From positions 124,001 to 188,000 of the forward strand of contig NZ_JAUQSW010000003.1 of assembly GCF_030581075.1 (NCBI RefSeq): a stretch of 64,000 nt of DNA, written 5' to 3'. Positions 36,533 through 45,328 of the stretch are shown one piece after another. Origin of the DNA: Hymenobacter cheonanensis. GTDB lineage: Bacteria > Bacteroidota > Bacteroidia > Cytophagales > Hymenobacteraceae. The notes below the pieces were generated by a model. It had not been told where the DNA came from, did not search any database, and saw only the letters and a list, made by a program, of their open reading frames with translations. Position 1 is the first letter of the stretch, and every line of letters starts with the position of its first letter. The position numbers and the translations under genes were made by a program.

Positions 36533-36616
36533 CTACCTCAGAGGTAGCTTTTACTGCTTCTGAAGTAGCTTTTTCTATCTCAGAGGTAGCTCTTGCTAGG
36601 TCGGCAATAGCTACTA
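36533..36616. repeat. Four-unit array with an exact 21-bp period
   Basis: Four consecutive diverged 21-bp units start at 36533, 36554, 36575 and 36596, of the form CTAxCTCAGAGGTAGCTTTTx. Each unit also has some internal dyad symmetry (CTACCTC/GAGGTAG). The last unit contains the stop codon of the DAC gene (minus strand, 36614-36616). Confidence 0.85.
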
Positions 36617-38173
36617 CCGGCTCTCGGCCAGGTTCTCCTTCGTGAGCACATCCACCATGCCGTCTTCGCTCACTACCACTACCAGGCAGGGATAGGGCGA
36701 GCTTTCGACGTAGCGCACGGCCGAGTTGAAGCGGGCGCCGCGTGTGCCGTTGCCGTGCCCGCTAGCCTTGCCATCGAGGATAACGCCGATGGAGTAGCAG
36801 TAGCCCTCGGGGTCGAGCAGCACCGCGCCGTCGATGCTGGTGATAAGCTGGGTGATGAGCGGCGTAAGCGGCACCGGCTCGATGAGCGTGCATTGCAGCT
36901 TGAGGCGGTCGGCCTCGGCCAGGGCCTCGGTGGTGATGACGAGCAGCGTGCCCTTGGGCTGCTTGCTGGCTTCGAGCACCACGTCCCAGAGGCGGGCCAC
37001 CTTATCGGTGCGGTGCAGGTCGAAGGTGCGCTTGAGGTCGCGCTTGAAGCGGGTGCGGTTGAGGCGCGGGCGCGGCAGGTTGGGCAGGCCGTAGCGCGAG
37101 CGCAGCAGCACCTGCCCGGCATGGGCAAACTCCCAGGCGTAGTGCGTCACGAAATGAATGTCGAACAAGTCCTCGCGGGTGGCGTCGTAGTGGCCCACCT
37201 GGCGGCCTAGCGCGTACACCTTCTCGCCGTCGGCCAGCAGGTGCACATCGTGGCTCGTCATTTCGAGCAGCTTGCGCACGGCGCGGTAGTCGCTGAGTTC
37301 GGTAGGGCAGGTGAGGGCAAATACCTCCTCCACGTTGGGGTGGCCGCGCGGCACCAGCAGCAGGCGCCCAATACCCTCGGCACCCTCGTAGCGCAGGCTC
37401 GAAATGGTGTTGAGGGTAGTGAAAAGCTGGGCCAGGCCGGGGTCGATGCCCAGCGCCAGGGCCGGCGTGTCGAGCAGGCTCTGGCCGGCGGCGCGCAGCA
37501 GCTCCTCGGTATCGCGCGGGCGAAAGAGGAATCCCGCTCCGGGGGCCGGCTCATTCAACGACTTGTAGCACTCCTCGTTGAAGCGGTACATGGCCGCCGC
37601 CAGCAGCGAGTTGGCCACCGGCTTGCCGGTGGTGTAAAAGCGGTCGGGCTTGAGGGCCGGGTACGAGCGCAGGGGCTTGCGCTGCACCCGCAGCAGCGTG
37701 AAGACGATGTAGCCATTTATGCGCACCGGGTAGCCCGCAAAATGCTGGGTGGTGGCGCCCGCATCAAGCTGCTCCAGCACCTGCAGCAGGGTTTTGCGGA
37801 TGGCCAGGTTTTCGAGCCGCTGGCGCACCTGCGCGTCGTTCATCCACTCGGCTGGTTTCATCACGGGCGAGACGAGGCCCACCGCTTCCAAGACCAGGCC
37901 ATCGGCTACTACCTCGGCAAAGGCTTCGTTGGGTAGGTCGCTGGCGGCCGGCTCCTGGCACACCGGCTGGCCACCCACCGGGTCGAGGGGCAGGCACAGC
38001 ACCGATACCTGCGGGTGCAGGTCATCGTCGAGGGTGTCGAACAGCGCCTGGGCAATGGCCTGGGCGCTTTCGCGGTAGCGGCCCTGGTGCGGCCAGGTGT
38101 AATGAGTAGGCAAAGCCGGCGTAGCCGGCTGGGAGGAGGCTAGGGTGGGCGTCATAGCGCAGAAAAGGGACAT
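36614..38173 (-). CDS. DAC (diadenylate cyclase-like) domain protein with large N-terminal domain
   Basis: 519 aa; an ATG at 38155 (six residues later) is an equally good start. Residues 1 to about 420 have no enzyme motif and fit the putative sensor domain called DACNV that accompanies DAC domains in Bacteroidota. The last 75 residues are the core of a DisA_N/DAC fold: SIDGAVLLDPEGYCYSIGVI (the DGA motif, 448-450) and GTRGARFNSAVRYVE (476-490) where cyclases have GTRHRAA, then CLVVVVSEDGMVDVL. DAC enzymes make c-di-AMP from ATP; the altered RHR motif leaves activity open. No signal peptide. Divergent neighbours give no further clue. Confidence 0.78.
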   Translation of the reverse strand: MSLFCAMTPTLASSQPATPALPTHYTWPHQGRYRESAQAIAQALFDTLDDDLHPQVSVLCLPLDPVGGQPVCQEPAASDLPNEAFAEVVADGLVLEAVGLVSPVMKPAEWMNDAQVRQRLENLAIRKTLLQVLEQLDAGATTQHFAGYPVRINGYIVFTLLRVQRKPLRSYPALKPDRFYTTGKPVANSLLAAAMYRFNEECYKSLNEPAPGAGFLFRPRDTEELLRAAGQSLLDTPALALGIDPGLAQLFTTLNTISSLRYEGAEGIGRLLLVPRGHPNVEEVFALTCPTELSDYRAVRKLLEMTSHDVHLLADGEKVYALGRQVGHYDATREDLFDIHFVTHYAWEFAHAGQVLLRSRYGLPNLPRPRLNRTRFKRDLKRTFDLHRTDKVARLWDVVLEASKQPKGTLLVITTEALAEADRLKLQCTLIEPVPLTPLITQLITSIDGAVLLDPEGYCYSIGVILDGKASGHGNGTRGARFNSAVRYVESSPYPCLVVVVSEDGMVDVLTKENLAESR

Positions 38174-38224
38174 AGACCGTAAAAGCTGGGGCTAGTGCGG
38201 CTGCGTGCCGGCGCGCACATAGCC

Positions 38225-39070
38225 CTACAGCTGAAATATAACCGGCAACGCCATCTTTTGCTTTATTGGTTTGCCTTGGTAGAGGGCAGGCTCCCACTTG
38301 GGCGCGGCCTTAATGAGGCGCACGGCCTCCTCATCGAGGCCCGAGCCGTGCTTTTGCACCACCCGCACATCGGTGAGCGAGCCGTCGGGCTGCACCGTGA
38401 ACTCGACCGGCACCTTGGCCTGAATGTGGCGCTTGCGGGCCAGGTCGGGGTATTTCTGGTTGGCCGCAATCCAGGAGAAGAAGGCCGCGTTGCCGCCCAC
38501 CGGCTGCGCCGATTTTTCGGGCCGGATAATGTTGGTGCCGCTAGCCGTGGTGCCGACTACCGAGGTAGTGCCGGGCGCGGCGGCCACCGCGCCGGGCGGC
38601 AGCGGCGCGCCGGGCTTGGTGCTGCCAGCGGCGGGCACTTCCACGGTTTCGCCCGAGCCCTCGGCCAGCACAAAGCTCACGGGCAGGGTCACGCGCTGGC
38701 GCACCAGCTGGCCGTGGTTGTGGGCGGGCGTCCACTTGGGGCCGGCTTTCACCACCCGAATGGCCTCGGCATCGAGCAGCGGCGCTACCGGCTGCTTTAC
38801 CTCCACTTCGCCCACGCTGCCGCTACGCTCCACTACGAAAGTGACCATTACTGTGCCCTCTTGCTTGGCCTGCATGGCGGCGGTGGGGTATTTCTGGTGG
38901 CTGGCCAGGTACTCGGCGTAGGCCTGGGGGCCGCCCTTGGGCACGGCGGGCTGCTCCACGGCGTCGTACACCGTTTTGGGGTCGTCGGCCTTGTACTTAA
39001 GCTTGGCGGGTTTTTGGGCTAGGGCCGGCGTGGCGGCCAGCAAGAGCAAGGCAAGCGCGTGCGATTTCAT
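38225..39070 (-). CDS. Exported protein with two TonB C-terminal domains
   Basis: 281 aa with a signal peptide (MKSHALALLLLAATPALAQ). Two TonB_C-type domains: residues about 50-150 (YLASHQKYPTAAMQAKQEGT, VVKAGPKWTPAHNHGQLVRQ) and about 185-281 (WIAANQKYPDLARKRHIQAK, LIKAAPKWEPALYQGKPIKQ). A Pro/Ala/Gly linker separates them. There is no membrane anchor and no ExbB/ExbD next to it, so a true energy-transducing role is unlikely. Similar energy-transducer-like secreted proteins are common in Bacteroidota. Confidence 0.85.
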   Translation of the reverse strand: MKSHALALLLLAATPALAQKPAKLKYKADDPKTVYDAVEQPAVPKGGPQAYAEYLASHQKYPTAAMQAKQEGTVMVTFVVERSGSVGEVEVKQPVAPLLDAEAIRVVKAGPKWTPAHNHGQLVRQRVTLPVSFVLAEGSGETVEVPAAGSTKPGAPLPPGAVAAAPGTTSVVGTTASGTNIIRPEKSAQPVGGNAAFFSWIAANQKYPDLARKRHIQAKVPVEFTVQPDGSLTDVRVVQKHGSGLDEEAVRLIKAAPKWEPALYQGKPIKQKMALPVIFQL

Positions 39071-39243
39071 AGGAATAGTGCATAAAGAAAGCCAGCCGCG
39101 AAGCTACAACCGTGCCGGGGTAGTAGGGCCGGGCCGGCTGGCTAGCCCGGCCGGCAGCACCAACGGCCTTTTTGCCGTACAGGTAGTTTGCCCACGCCGG
39201 GGCCTGCCCGCGCGCGGCAGATATTTGCGCAAAAACCCTTGTT

Positions 39244-40206
39244 ATGCATATCAAACGTAATTTAAAGCTGTCTTTTATCTGGGAAAAGTACGGGTGGCGC
39301 CCGCTGCTGCTTTTTGCGTCCTACGATGCATTTGTGGGCCTGCTCTACGGGCCGCTCGATATTCACTGGCTCGACATTCCGTGGCAGCCGGTGGCCATGC
39401 TGGGTACGGCCGTAGCCTTCTACATCGGCTTTAAGAGCAACGCCTCGTACTCGCGCTTTTGGGAGGCGCGCCAGCTCTGGGGGGCTGTGGTTAATTCGTC
39501 GCGCACCTGGGCGGGGCGGGCACTCGACTTCGTGCGCACGCCCGACGATAACTACGGCTACGACAGCGCGGAGCTGGCGGCCCACCGCCGCCTGGTGTAC
39601 CGCCACATTGCCTGGGCCAATGCCCTGCGCCTGCACCTGCGCCGCCAAACCGCCGAGCTGTGGCAAGCCGAAGTAGTACCTTTTCTGCTCGACCCCGCCG
39701 ACCACGCGCTGGGCCAGGCCAATAACCCGCCCGCCCAGCTGGTTATCCGCCAGGGCCACGACCTGCGCCAGCTCAGCTTCGATGGCATGCTGACCGAATT
39801 TCGGGAAGTGTCGATGGCCGAAACGCTGCGCGAACTCAACAACCACCAGGGGGCCTGCGAGCGCATCAAAAACACGCCTTTTCCGCGGCAGTACGCGTTC
39901 TTTAGCTACGTCTTCGTCATGATATTTGCCCTGTTGCTGCCCCTGGGCCTGGTCGAGGAATTTGACCACCGCGTAGCCCTCGGGCCCTACCACGTGTGGC
40001 TGATGGTGCCCTTTGCCACGCTCGTGAGCTGGGTGTTTCACACCATCGAGAAAGTGGGCCACAACAGCGAAAATCCCTTCGAGAACGCCGAAAACGACGT
40101 GTCGATGTCATCCATCTGCCGCAGCATCGAAATTGACCTGCGCCAGATGCTGGCCGAAACCAACCTGCCCAAGCCCTTGCAGCCGGTAGGAGACATCCTG
40201 TACTAA
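39244..40206 (+). CDS. Bestrophin family channel protein
   Basis: 320 aa. Bacterial bestrophin (UPF0187): WEKYGWRPLLLFASYDAFVG, the pore helix region LGTAVAFYIGFKSNASYSRF, WEARQLWGAVVNSSRTWAG, and a C-terminal cytosolic part ENPFENAENDVSMSSICRSI. Four or so membrane helices. Probably an ion channel in the inner membrane. Its stop codon abuts a 35-bp perfect palindrome. Confidence 0.93.
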   Translation: MHIKRNLKLSFIWEKYGWRPLLLFASYDAFVGLLYGPLDIHWLDIPWQPVAMLGTAVAFYIGFKSNASYSRFWEARQLWGAVVNSSRTWAGRALDFVRTPDDNYGYDSAELAAHRRLVYRHIAWANALRLHLRRQTAELWQAEVVPFLLDPADHALGQANNPPAQLVIRQGHDLRQLSFDGMLTEFREVSMAETLRELNNHQGACERIKNTPFPRQYAFFSYVFVMIFALLLPLGLVEEFDHRVALGPYHVWLMVPFATLVSWVFHTIEKVGHNSENPFENAENDVSMSSICRSIEIDLRQMLAETNLPKPLQPVGDILY

Positions 40207-40207
40207 G

Positions 40208-40280
40208 GCTAGGCCTATTCTACGGCAAAAGCCCGGTTTAGCAGCGCTAAACCGGGCTTTTGCCGTAGAATAGGCCTAGC
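40208..40280. terminator. Perfect long palindrome acting as bidirectional terminator
   Basis: Two 35-bp arms, perfectly complementary (starting GCTAGGCCTATTCTACGGCA), around a 3-nt AGC centre; the inner part AAAAGCCCGGTTTAGC/GCTAAACCGGGCTTTT is a classical bidirectional terminator. The stop codon of the GH5-like gene (40276-40278) lies inside the right arm. Confidence 0.92.
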
Positions 40281-41382
40281 GGCCGTTCGTTTTCTTGATG
40301 AAATCCGTCTCGTCCGGGCGGTAGGGCGTGCCATCGGGGCGAAACACCTCGTGGAACCACTCGCTAGGCTCCGAGCCGTCGGCCAGGGGCGTGTCCCAGG
40401 CGTACTTGGTGTTGGTTTTGCCAGCCACTAGCCCCCAGTTGATGGCCGCCACGTTGTATTTCTTGAGCAGCGGCAGGATGTTGACAAAGCGCGAGTTGCG
40501 CGGCCGGGCCATGTACTCGGTGCAGATGAGCGGCCGGCCGTGGGTTTTAAGCAGCTCAATTACGCGTTGGTGGGGGGCCGCCTCGTCGTAGTCGTGGTAG
40601 GTAATCACGTCGGAGTGCGTGGCCTGAAAGGTATTCAGGGCCGTGAAATCCCAGTTCCAGAGGCCCGCGCTCAGGGGCTGGTCGGGGCGCACGGCCTCGG
40701 CCCAGGCAAAGGTGTTGCGCAGCAGCGGCAGCGAGGCCAGGCCCTTGTTGCTGTTGCCCGGCTCGTTGTATAAGTCCCAGAGCACGATGCGCTTATCGTG
40801 GGCAAAGCTCGTGAGCACATCCGTCACATAAGGCCGCAGCTGCATAAAGGTGGCCGAGTCGCGCGAGGCCGGGTCGCCGGGGTCCTGGGCCCAGCCCGAG
40901 TTATGGATGCCCAGCTTGGGCGCGGGCTGGGTGCCCACCTTGGGGTCCTTGTTCCAGCAGTCGTCGAAAAACACGAAAATGGTGCCGATGCGGTGCTTAT
41001 CGGCCAGGGCCAGGTAGTCGTTCACCCGCTTCTTGAAGCCCGCCGGGTCTTCCTTCCAGGCCAGGCTGTGCAAGAATACGCGCATGGTATTGAAGCCGAT
41101 GTCCTCGGCCCAACCCAGCTCGCGGTCAATGGTTTGGGGGTCGAAAGTGCTGGCTTGCCACATCTCCAGCTGGTTGATGGCGGTGCTGGGAATGAAATTG
41201 GCGCCCGTCATCCAGGGGCGGGCTTTGTACCAGGCATTGGCCTTGTCGGCGCTCCAGCGGCGTTCCTGGCCACTGGGCAGGCTAGCGGTAGTGCCCTTTA
41301 CTTTGGTCTTGACTTTCTGGGCCTGGGCCAGCGGCGCGCCAAGCAGCGCCAGACCCAGCAGGAGCAGCGAAATTTTCTTCAT
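40276..41382 (-). CDS. GH5-like glycoside hydrolase, exported
   Basis: 368 aa with a signal peptide (ISLLLLGLALLGAPLAQAQK). TIM barrel of clan GH-A type: WMTGANFIPSTAINQLEMWQ, GFNTMRVFLHSLAWKEDPAG, the acid/base Glu in LWDLYNEPGNSNKG and the nucleophile Glu in PLICTEYMARPRN. Usually annotated as cellulase or beta-xylanase-like; the real substrate is unknown. It is downstream of the GH43 gene at 41428 on the same strand (45-bp gap), so both are probably read from the promoter under the LacI-type operator at 42658. Confidence 0.85.
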   Translation of the reverse strand: MKKISLLLLGLALLGAPLAQAQKVKTKVKGTTASLPSGQERRWSADKANAWYKARPWMTGANFIPSTAINQLEMWQASTFDPQTIDRELGWAEDIGFNTMRVFLHSLAWKEDPAGFKKRVNDYLALADKHRIGTIFVFFDDCWNKDPKVGTQPAPKLGIHNSGWAQDPGDPASRDSATFMQLRPYVTDVLTSFAHDKRIVLWDLYNEPGNSNKGLASLPLLRNTFAWAEAVRPDQPLSAGLWNWDFTALNTFQATHSDVITYHDYDEAAPHQRVIELLKTHGRPLICTEYMARPRNSRFVNILPLLKKYNVAAINWGLVAGKTNTKYAWDTPLADGSEPSEWFHEVFRPDGTPYRPDETDFIKKTNGR

Positions 41383-41427
41383 GGGAAGGGAAGAGTAGGA
41401 TGGAAAATAAAGCAGAAGACGAGCCGC

Positions 41428-42603
41428 TTACTCGCCCGAGGGCGCGGGCTGCGGCGTGGCCAGGGCCGCCGGCACGCCAAAGTCGGGCGAGCCATCGGGG
41501 CGCCAGGTAAAGCGCTGGGCGCGGGCGCTGCGGCCCTCGCACTTGCCATCGGCAGCGGCCTTGGCGTGGTAGATGAGCCAGTTTTCGCGCCCGTCGGGCG
41601 AGGTCGTGAAGCCGTTGTGGCCGGTGCCCCACACCCCGTTTGCGGCCGAAGGCTGAAAAACCGGCGTCGCCGATTTCACCCACGAGGCGGCCAGCAGCGG
41701 GTCGGCGCCGGGCCGGGCCGTAAGCATCCCCAGCGAGTAGTTATCGTCCCAGCACGCGCTGGCCGAGTACACCAAAAACAGCTGGCCCTGGCGGCCGGCC
41801 AAAAACTCGGGGCCTTCCAGAATCTGGCGGCCGCCGCCTTTTTCCCAGGCTAGGGTAGGGGTGGCGATGGTCGTCTCCCTGGCCGCGTCCAGCGTCCAGG
41901 GGTTCTGCATCGGCGCAATAGCCAGCACGCTCTGCGGCCCCACGTAGGCCGAATACACAAAGTAGCGCCGCCCGCCGTGCTCGAATACCGTGCCGTCGAG
42001 CCCTGAGTACTTGGTATTTACGCGCCCTTTATCAACCCAGGTGCCAGTGGTGGGGTCGGGGCTGCCGTTCTCCAGCACAAATACGTAGCGCGTGTTGTCG
42101 CCCGCGTTGGCCCGGTCGGTAGCCGTGTAGTAGAGGTACCACTTGCCGCCGAGCAAGTGCAGCTCGGGCGCCCAAATTTGGGTCGAGTTGGGGCCGGCGG
42201 CCGGGGGCGTCCACACCACCGCGCCGGGCTCGTCCTTCACCCCGGCCAGGGTTTTCGACTTCCAGAGCGTAATGTTTTTCCCCGTCGTATTGGTGTAGTA
42301 GTAATAGCCGTTCTGGCGGATAATCCAGGGGTCGGGGCCATTCACTTTCAAAGGGTTAGTGAAGGTGCGGCCCGGTGCCTGAGCCCAGGCACCGGGCGCG
42401 CTACCCAGCAGAAGGCTGGCCAGCAGCGGCCAGAAAACCACGCGTTGCAGCCAGGCGCGCAGTTCGGGTGCCGGCCGGCCCGCGCCCGGGGCCAGCTGCC
42501 GATAAGCGAGGGGGCTGAGCAGTTGAGTAGGCTGGGCGGGCGCCGGGCGGCGGAGCAGGTCCGTTACGGCCCGCCCCCAGCAAGCGCGGGGCAAGGAATT
42601 CAT
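41428..42603 (-). CDS. GH43 family arabinanase/arabinofuranosidase-like enzyme
   Basis: 391 aa from the ATG at 42603; the open frame to 42711 runs through the operator and is not used. A long N-terminal part (about 75 residues) ends in a membrane/signal segment VVFWPLLASLLLGSAPGAWA. The five-bladed propeller follows with the GH43 acid trio: Asp in KVNGPDPWII, Asp in YSGLDGTVFE, Glu in QILEGPEFLA. IWAPELHLLGGKWYLYYTAT is typical of endo-1,5-arabinanase-like members. Closely similar in layout to the GH43 at 52016. Confidence 0.92.
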   Translation of the reverse strand: MNSLPRACWGRAVTDLLRRPAPAQPTQLLSPLAYRQLAPGAGRPAPELRAWLQRVVFWPLLASLLLGSAPGAWAQAPGRTFTNPLKVNGPDPWIIRQNGYYYYTNTTGKNITLWKSKTLAGVKDEPGAVVWTPPAAGPNSTQIWAPELHLLGGKWYLYYTATDRANAGDNTRYVFVLENGSPDPTTGTWVDKGRVNTKYSGLDGTVFEHGGRRYFVYSAYVGPQSVLAIAPMQNPWTLDAARETTIATPTLAWEKGGGRQILEGPEFLAGRQGQLFLVYSASACWDDNYSLGMLTARPGADPLLAASWVKSATPVFQPSAANGVWGTGHNGFTTSPDGRENWLIYHAKAAADGKCEGRSARAQRFTWRPDGSPDFGVPAALATPQPAPSGE

Positions 42604-42638
42604 GCGTGAGAAGAGGAGCGAGTGGGAAAAGCGGGAGG

Positions 42639-42646
42639 CGAAGGTA
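42639..42646 (-). promoter_or_regulatory. Putative -7 box of the GH43/GH5 transcript
   Basis: On the minus strand it reads TACCTTCG, one base off TAnnTTTG, 36 bp before the GH43 start. The LacI-type operator lies 12 bp upstream of it, in the -33/-7 spacer and -33 region, a position suited to repression. Confidence 0.5.
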
Positions 42647-42657
42647 GCAAAAGCATG

Positions 42658-42671
42658 TGCAAACGTTTGCA
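42658..42671. promoter_or_regulatory. LacI-type operator, copy 1
   Basis: TGCAAACGTTTGCA, a perfect 14-bp palindrome with the central CG typical of LacI-family sites. It lies between the GH43 start (42603) and the end of the LacI-family gene (42719). Confidence 0.85.
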
Positions 42672-42718
42672 TCTTTTTGCCGTTTTCTCGTCGCTGGCCA
42701 GCCCGGCGCACCCACTAG

Positions 42719-43753
42719 CTAGGTGGCCGGCCCGGCGCGCAGCGATGAGGCCCGCACAAATAAATCGGGCTGCAGCACCACGTGGCGCGGGGCAAAATGC
42801 GGCTCGCGCTCCTCCATCACTTGCAGCAGCAGGCGCGTAGCGGTGCGGCCCATCAGCTCGCAGTGCTGGTCGAAGGACGTAATCTGGGGCACGGTGAGGC
42901 GCGCAAACAGCTCGTTGCTGAAGCCCACCAGGCCCACATCCTGGGGCACGCGCAGGCCGCGCGCCCCCAGGACTTCCAACGCGCCGGCCGCCGAAAAATC
43001 GCTGCCCGAAAACACGGCGTCGGGCGGCTCGGGCAGGGCTAGCAGCTGCTGCATCCCCAATTTGCCCGCCTCCATCGTCATCTCGCCGATGATGATAAAC
43101 TCCTCGCGCACGGGCAGTTGGTACTCGCGCAGCGCGTCTTCGTAGCCCTGGCGGCGGTGCTTGTAAATGTTGAGCTGCTGCGGCCCGCTGAAGTGCGCAA
43201 TGCGCCGGTAGCCCTGCTCCAGCAGGTGCTTGGTGGCGCGGTAGCCGCCAGCGCGGTCGTCGAGCACCACCGCGTTTACGTCGTAGCCCTCCAGAATGCG
43301 GTCGAAAAACACCAGCGGGATATCGCGCTTGCGCACTTTCTCGAAGTGCTTGAACTCGCGGGTGGTGCGCGAAAGCGACACCAGAATACCTTCGACCTGG
43401 GCGTTCATCAGCGTTTCCAGGTTGGCGCGCTCGTGGGCCATGTCTTCGTTCGACTGGCAGATGAGCACGTGGTAGCCGGCCTTGCTGGCGGCCGCCTCAA
43501 TGCCCTTCACCACCTGCGAAAAGAAGTTGCCGTCGATGTGCGGCACCACCACGCCCAGCATGTTGCTACGGCCCTTGCGCAGGCCCGAGGCCAGGCTATT
43601 GGGCTGATAGCCCAGCTCTTTGGCCAGGGCCGCCACGCGCTTGATGGTAGCTTCGCTGATGGCGCTGTGCCCACTCAGGGCACGCGATACGGTGGAGGCG
43701 GAAATGTTGAGCTGCCGAGCCAGGTCCGTGATGGAAGCGCGTTTTTTGGCCAC
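42719..43753 (-). CDS. LacI-family transcriptional regulator
   Basis: 344 aa. N-terminal helix-turn-helix ASITDLARQLNISASTVSRA with the hinge helix region LGYQPNSLASGLRKG. The sugar-binding periplasmic-binding-protein-like domain follows: MLGVVVPHIDGNFFSQVVKG, GILVSLSRTTREF, PLVFFDRILEGYDVNAVVLD, DAVFSGSDFSAAGALEVLG, VGLVGFSNELFARLTVPQIT. It is the only DNA-binding regulator in the locus and is the obvious reader of the four TGCAAACGTTTGCA-type sites. A site 134 bp in front of its start suggests autoregulation. Confidence 0.95.
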   Translation of the reverse strand: MAKKRASITDLARQLNISASTVSRALSGHSAISEATIKRVAALAKELGYQPNSLASGLRKGRSNMLGVVVPHIDGNFFSQVVKGIEAAASKAGYHVLICQSNEDMAHERANLETLMNAQVEGILVSLSRTTREFKHFEKVRKRDIPLVFFDRILEGYDVNAVVLDDRAGGYRATKHLLEQGYRRIAHFSGPQQLNIYKHRRQGYEDALREYQLPVREEFIIIGEMTMEAGKLGMQQLLALPEPPDAVFSGSDFSAAGALEVLGARGLRVPQDVGLVGFSNELFARLTVPQITSFDQHCELMGRTATRLLLQVMEEREPHFAPRHVVLQPDLFVRASSLRAGPAT

Positions 43754-43886
43754 GAAATGAAAGAGGGAATAGGCCCTGTCGCTGAGGAAAAACGCGCAGC
43801 TTGCTGCAACAAACTGCGCAACGGGCTACGCAAAGGTTGCACAGAATTAGCCTATTTAACTACGGGCGAACCCAAAATATTGTTCG

Positions 43887-43900
43887 TGCAAACGTTTGCA
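43887..43900. promoter_or_regulatory. LacI-type operator, copy 2
   Basis: TGCAAACGTTTGCA, identical to copy 1, in the divergent gap between the regulator gene (start 43753) and the aldose epimerase gene (start 44007). It can act on both. A TACCTTGC box at 43920-43927, close to TAnnTTTG, may be the epimerase -7 element. Confidence 0.87.
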
Positions 43901-44006
43901 TAAATCCGCCCCATTTTCTTACCTTGCGGCCCTGGCCCCGCGGCGGTAGCCGCCCGCAGCACACTGCGGGTAAGCCCGGCCAGGTACGCCTCTCAGTCCT
44001 CTCTTC

Positions 44007-45227
44007 ATGTCCCACCCCTTCCGTCGGCGGCCGCTGGCGGGCAGCCTGGCCGGCCTGGCGCTAGCCCTCGCTGCCTGTAGCCAGCACCCTGCCGCCTCCG
44101 AAACCACTACCGCGCCTGCTATGGCCCCCCACGCTACCCAGGCCCCGGCGGCCACGCCGCCCACGGCCGTGCCGTTTGGCAAAACAAAGGAAGGCGCTAA
44201 TGTACAGCTCTTCACCCTCCAGAATGCTCACGGCCTGAAGGCCACCATTACCAACTACGGCGGCACGCTCACGAGCCTGCTGGTGCCCGATAAGGCGGGC
44301 AATATGGGCGATATTATGCTGGGCTTCGACGACCTGGCGGGCTACACGAGCGATGTGTTTTTAAAGGAAAATCCTTATTTCGGCGCGCTTATCGGGCGCT
44401 ACGGCAACCGCATTGCCAAGGGCAGGTTTACGCTGGATGGCAAGCCCTATACCTTGCCCATCAACAACGCGCCCAACTCGCTGCACGGCGGCACCGTGGG
44501 CTTCAACCGGAAGGTGTGGACGGCCCGGCCCGGCACCTCGGCCGACGGCCCGACCCTGACACTCACGTACCTGAGCCAGAATGGCGAGGAGGGCTACCCC
44601 GGCAACCTGCGCGTGACGGTGGTGTACACCCTCACCAGCGCCGACGCGCTGCGCCTCGACTACACCGCCACCACCGACCAGCCGACGGTGCTCAACCTCA
44701 CCAACCACAGCTACTTCAACCTCGCCCACGGCCGGGCCAAAGACGTGCTAGGCCACGAGCTGACGCTGCAAGCCGACCGCTTCACGCCGGTCGATAACAC
44801 GCTGATACCGACCGGCAAGCTGCAAGCCGTGGCCGGTACGCCCATGGATTTTCGCCAGCCGCACGCCATTGGCGAGCGCCTCGCGCAGGTGCCCGGCGCT
44901 GCCCCCGGGGGCTACGACCACAACTGGGTGCTGGCCGATAAGCAGCGCGCCAGCCCCGCCCTGGCCGCCACCGTGTACGAGCCCACCTCGGGCCGCACCA
45001 TGCAGGTATATACCGACCAGCCGGGGGTGCAGTTCTACTCGGGTAATTTCTTGAAAGGCAACTTGAAAGGCAAGGGCGGCGTGGTTTACGGGCCGCACGC
45101 GGGCTTCTGCCTCGAAACCCAGCATTTTCCCGACTCGCCCAACGAGCCCGCTTTTCCGAGCACGGTGCTGCGGCCGGGCGACACGTTCCGCTCGACTACC
45201 GAGTACCGCTTCGGCGTGCGCAAGTAG
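44007..45227 (+). CDS. galM: Aldose 1-epimerase, lipoprotein
   Basis: 406 aa with a lipoprotein signal (LAGLALALAACSQ). The GalM fold is intact: TITNYGGTLTSLLVPDKAGN, FGALIGRYGNRIAKGRFTLD, the catalytic His in LNLTNHSYFNLA, and the catalytic Glu in GFCLETQHFPDSPNEPAF. It interconverts alpha and beta anomers of free sugars, here probably at the periplasmic face on sugars released by the GH enzymes. First gene of a three-gene plus-strand run under operator copy 2. Confidence 0.95.
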   Translation: MSHPFRRRPLAGSLAGLALALAACSQHPAASETTTAPAMAPHATQAPAATPPTAVPFGKTKEGANVQLFTLQNAHGLKATITNYGGTLTSLLVPDKAGNMGDIMLGFDDLAGYTSDVFLKENPYFGALIGRYGNRIAKGRFTLDGKPYTLPINNAPNSLHGGTVGFNRKVWTARPGTSADGPTLTLTYLSQNGEEGYPGNLRVTVVYTLTSADALRLDYTATTDQPTVLNLTNHSYFNLAHGRAKDVLGHELTLQADRFTPVDNTLIPTGKLQAVAGTPMDFRQPHAIGERLAQVPGAAPGGYDHNWVLADKQRASPALAATVYEPTSGRTMQVYTDQPGVQFYSGNFLKGNLKGKGGVVYGPHAGFCLETQHFPDSPNEPAFPSTVLRPGDTFRSTTEYRFGVRK

Positions 45228-45328
45228 GGCTAGCCCGGGCGCCGTGCTCTGGGCTGTTGCTTAAAAACCGGGTTGTTAGCCTCGCTTCGGGGTTGGCAGC
45301 TGTTTCTCACGCCTTATTCGTAGGAGCT

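Noticed and set aside
36533..36616. CRISPR array
   Set aside because: The 21-bp units are contiguous and diverged, with no constant repeat/variable spacer alternation and no cas genes.
43801..43850. Further LacI-type operator (GCAAAGGTTGCA-like)
   Set aside because: Only a loose match to TGCAAACGTTTGCA; not counted among the four sites.
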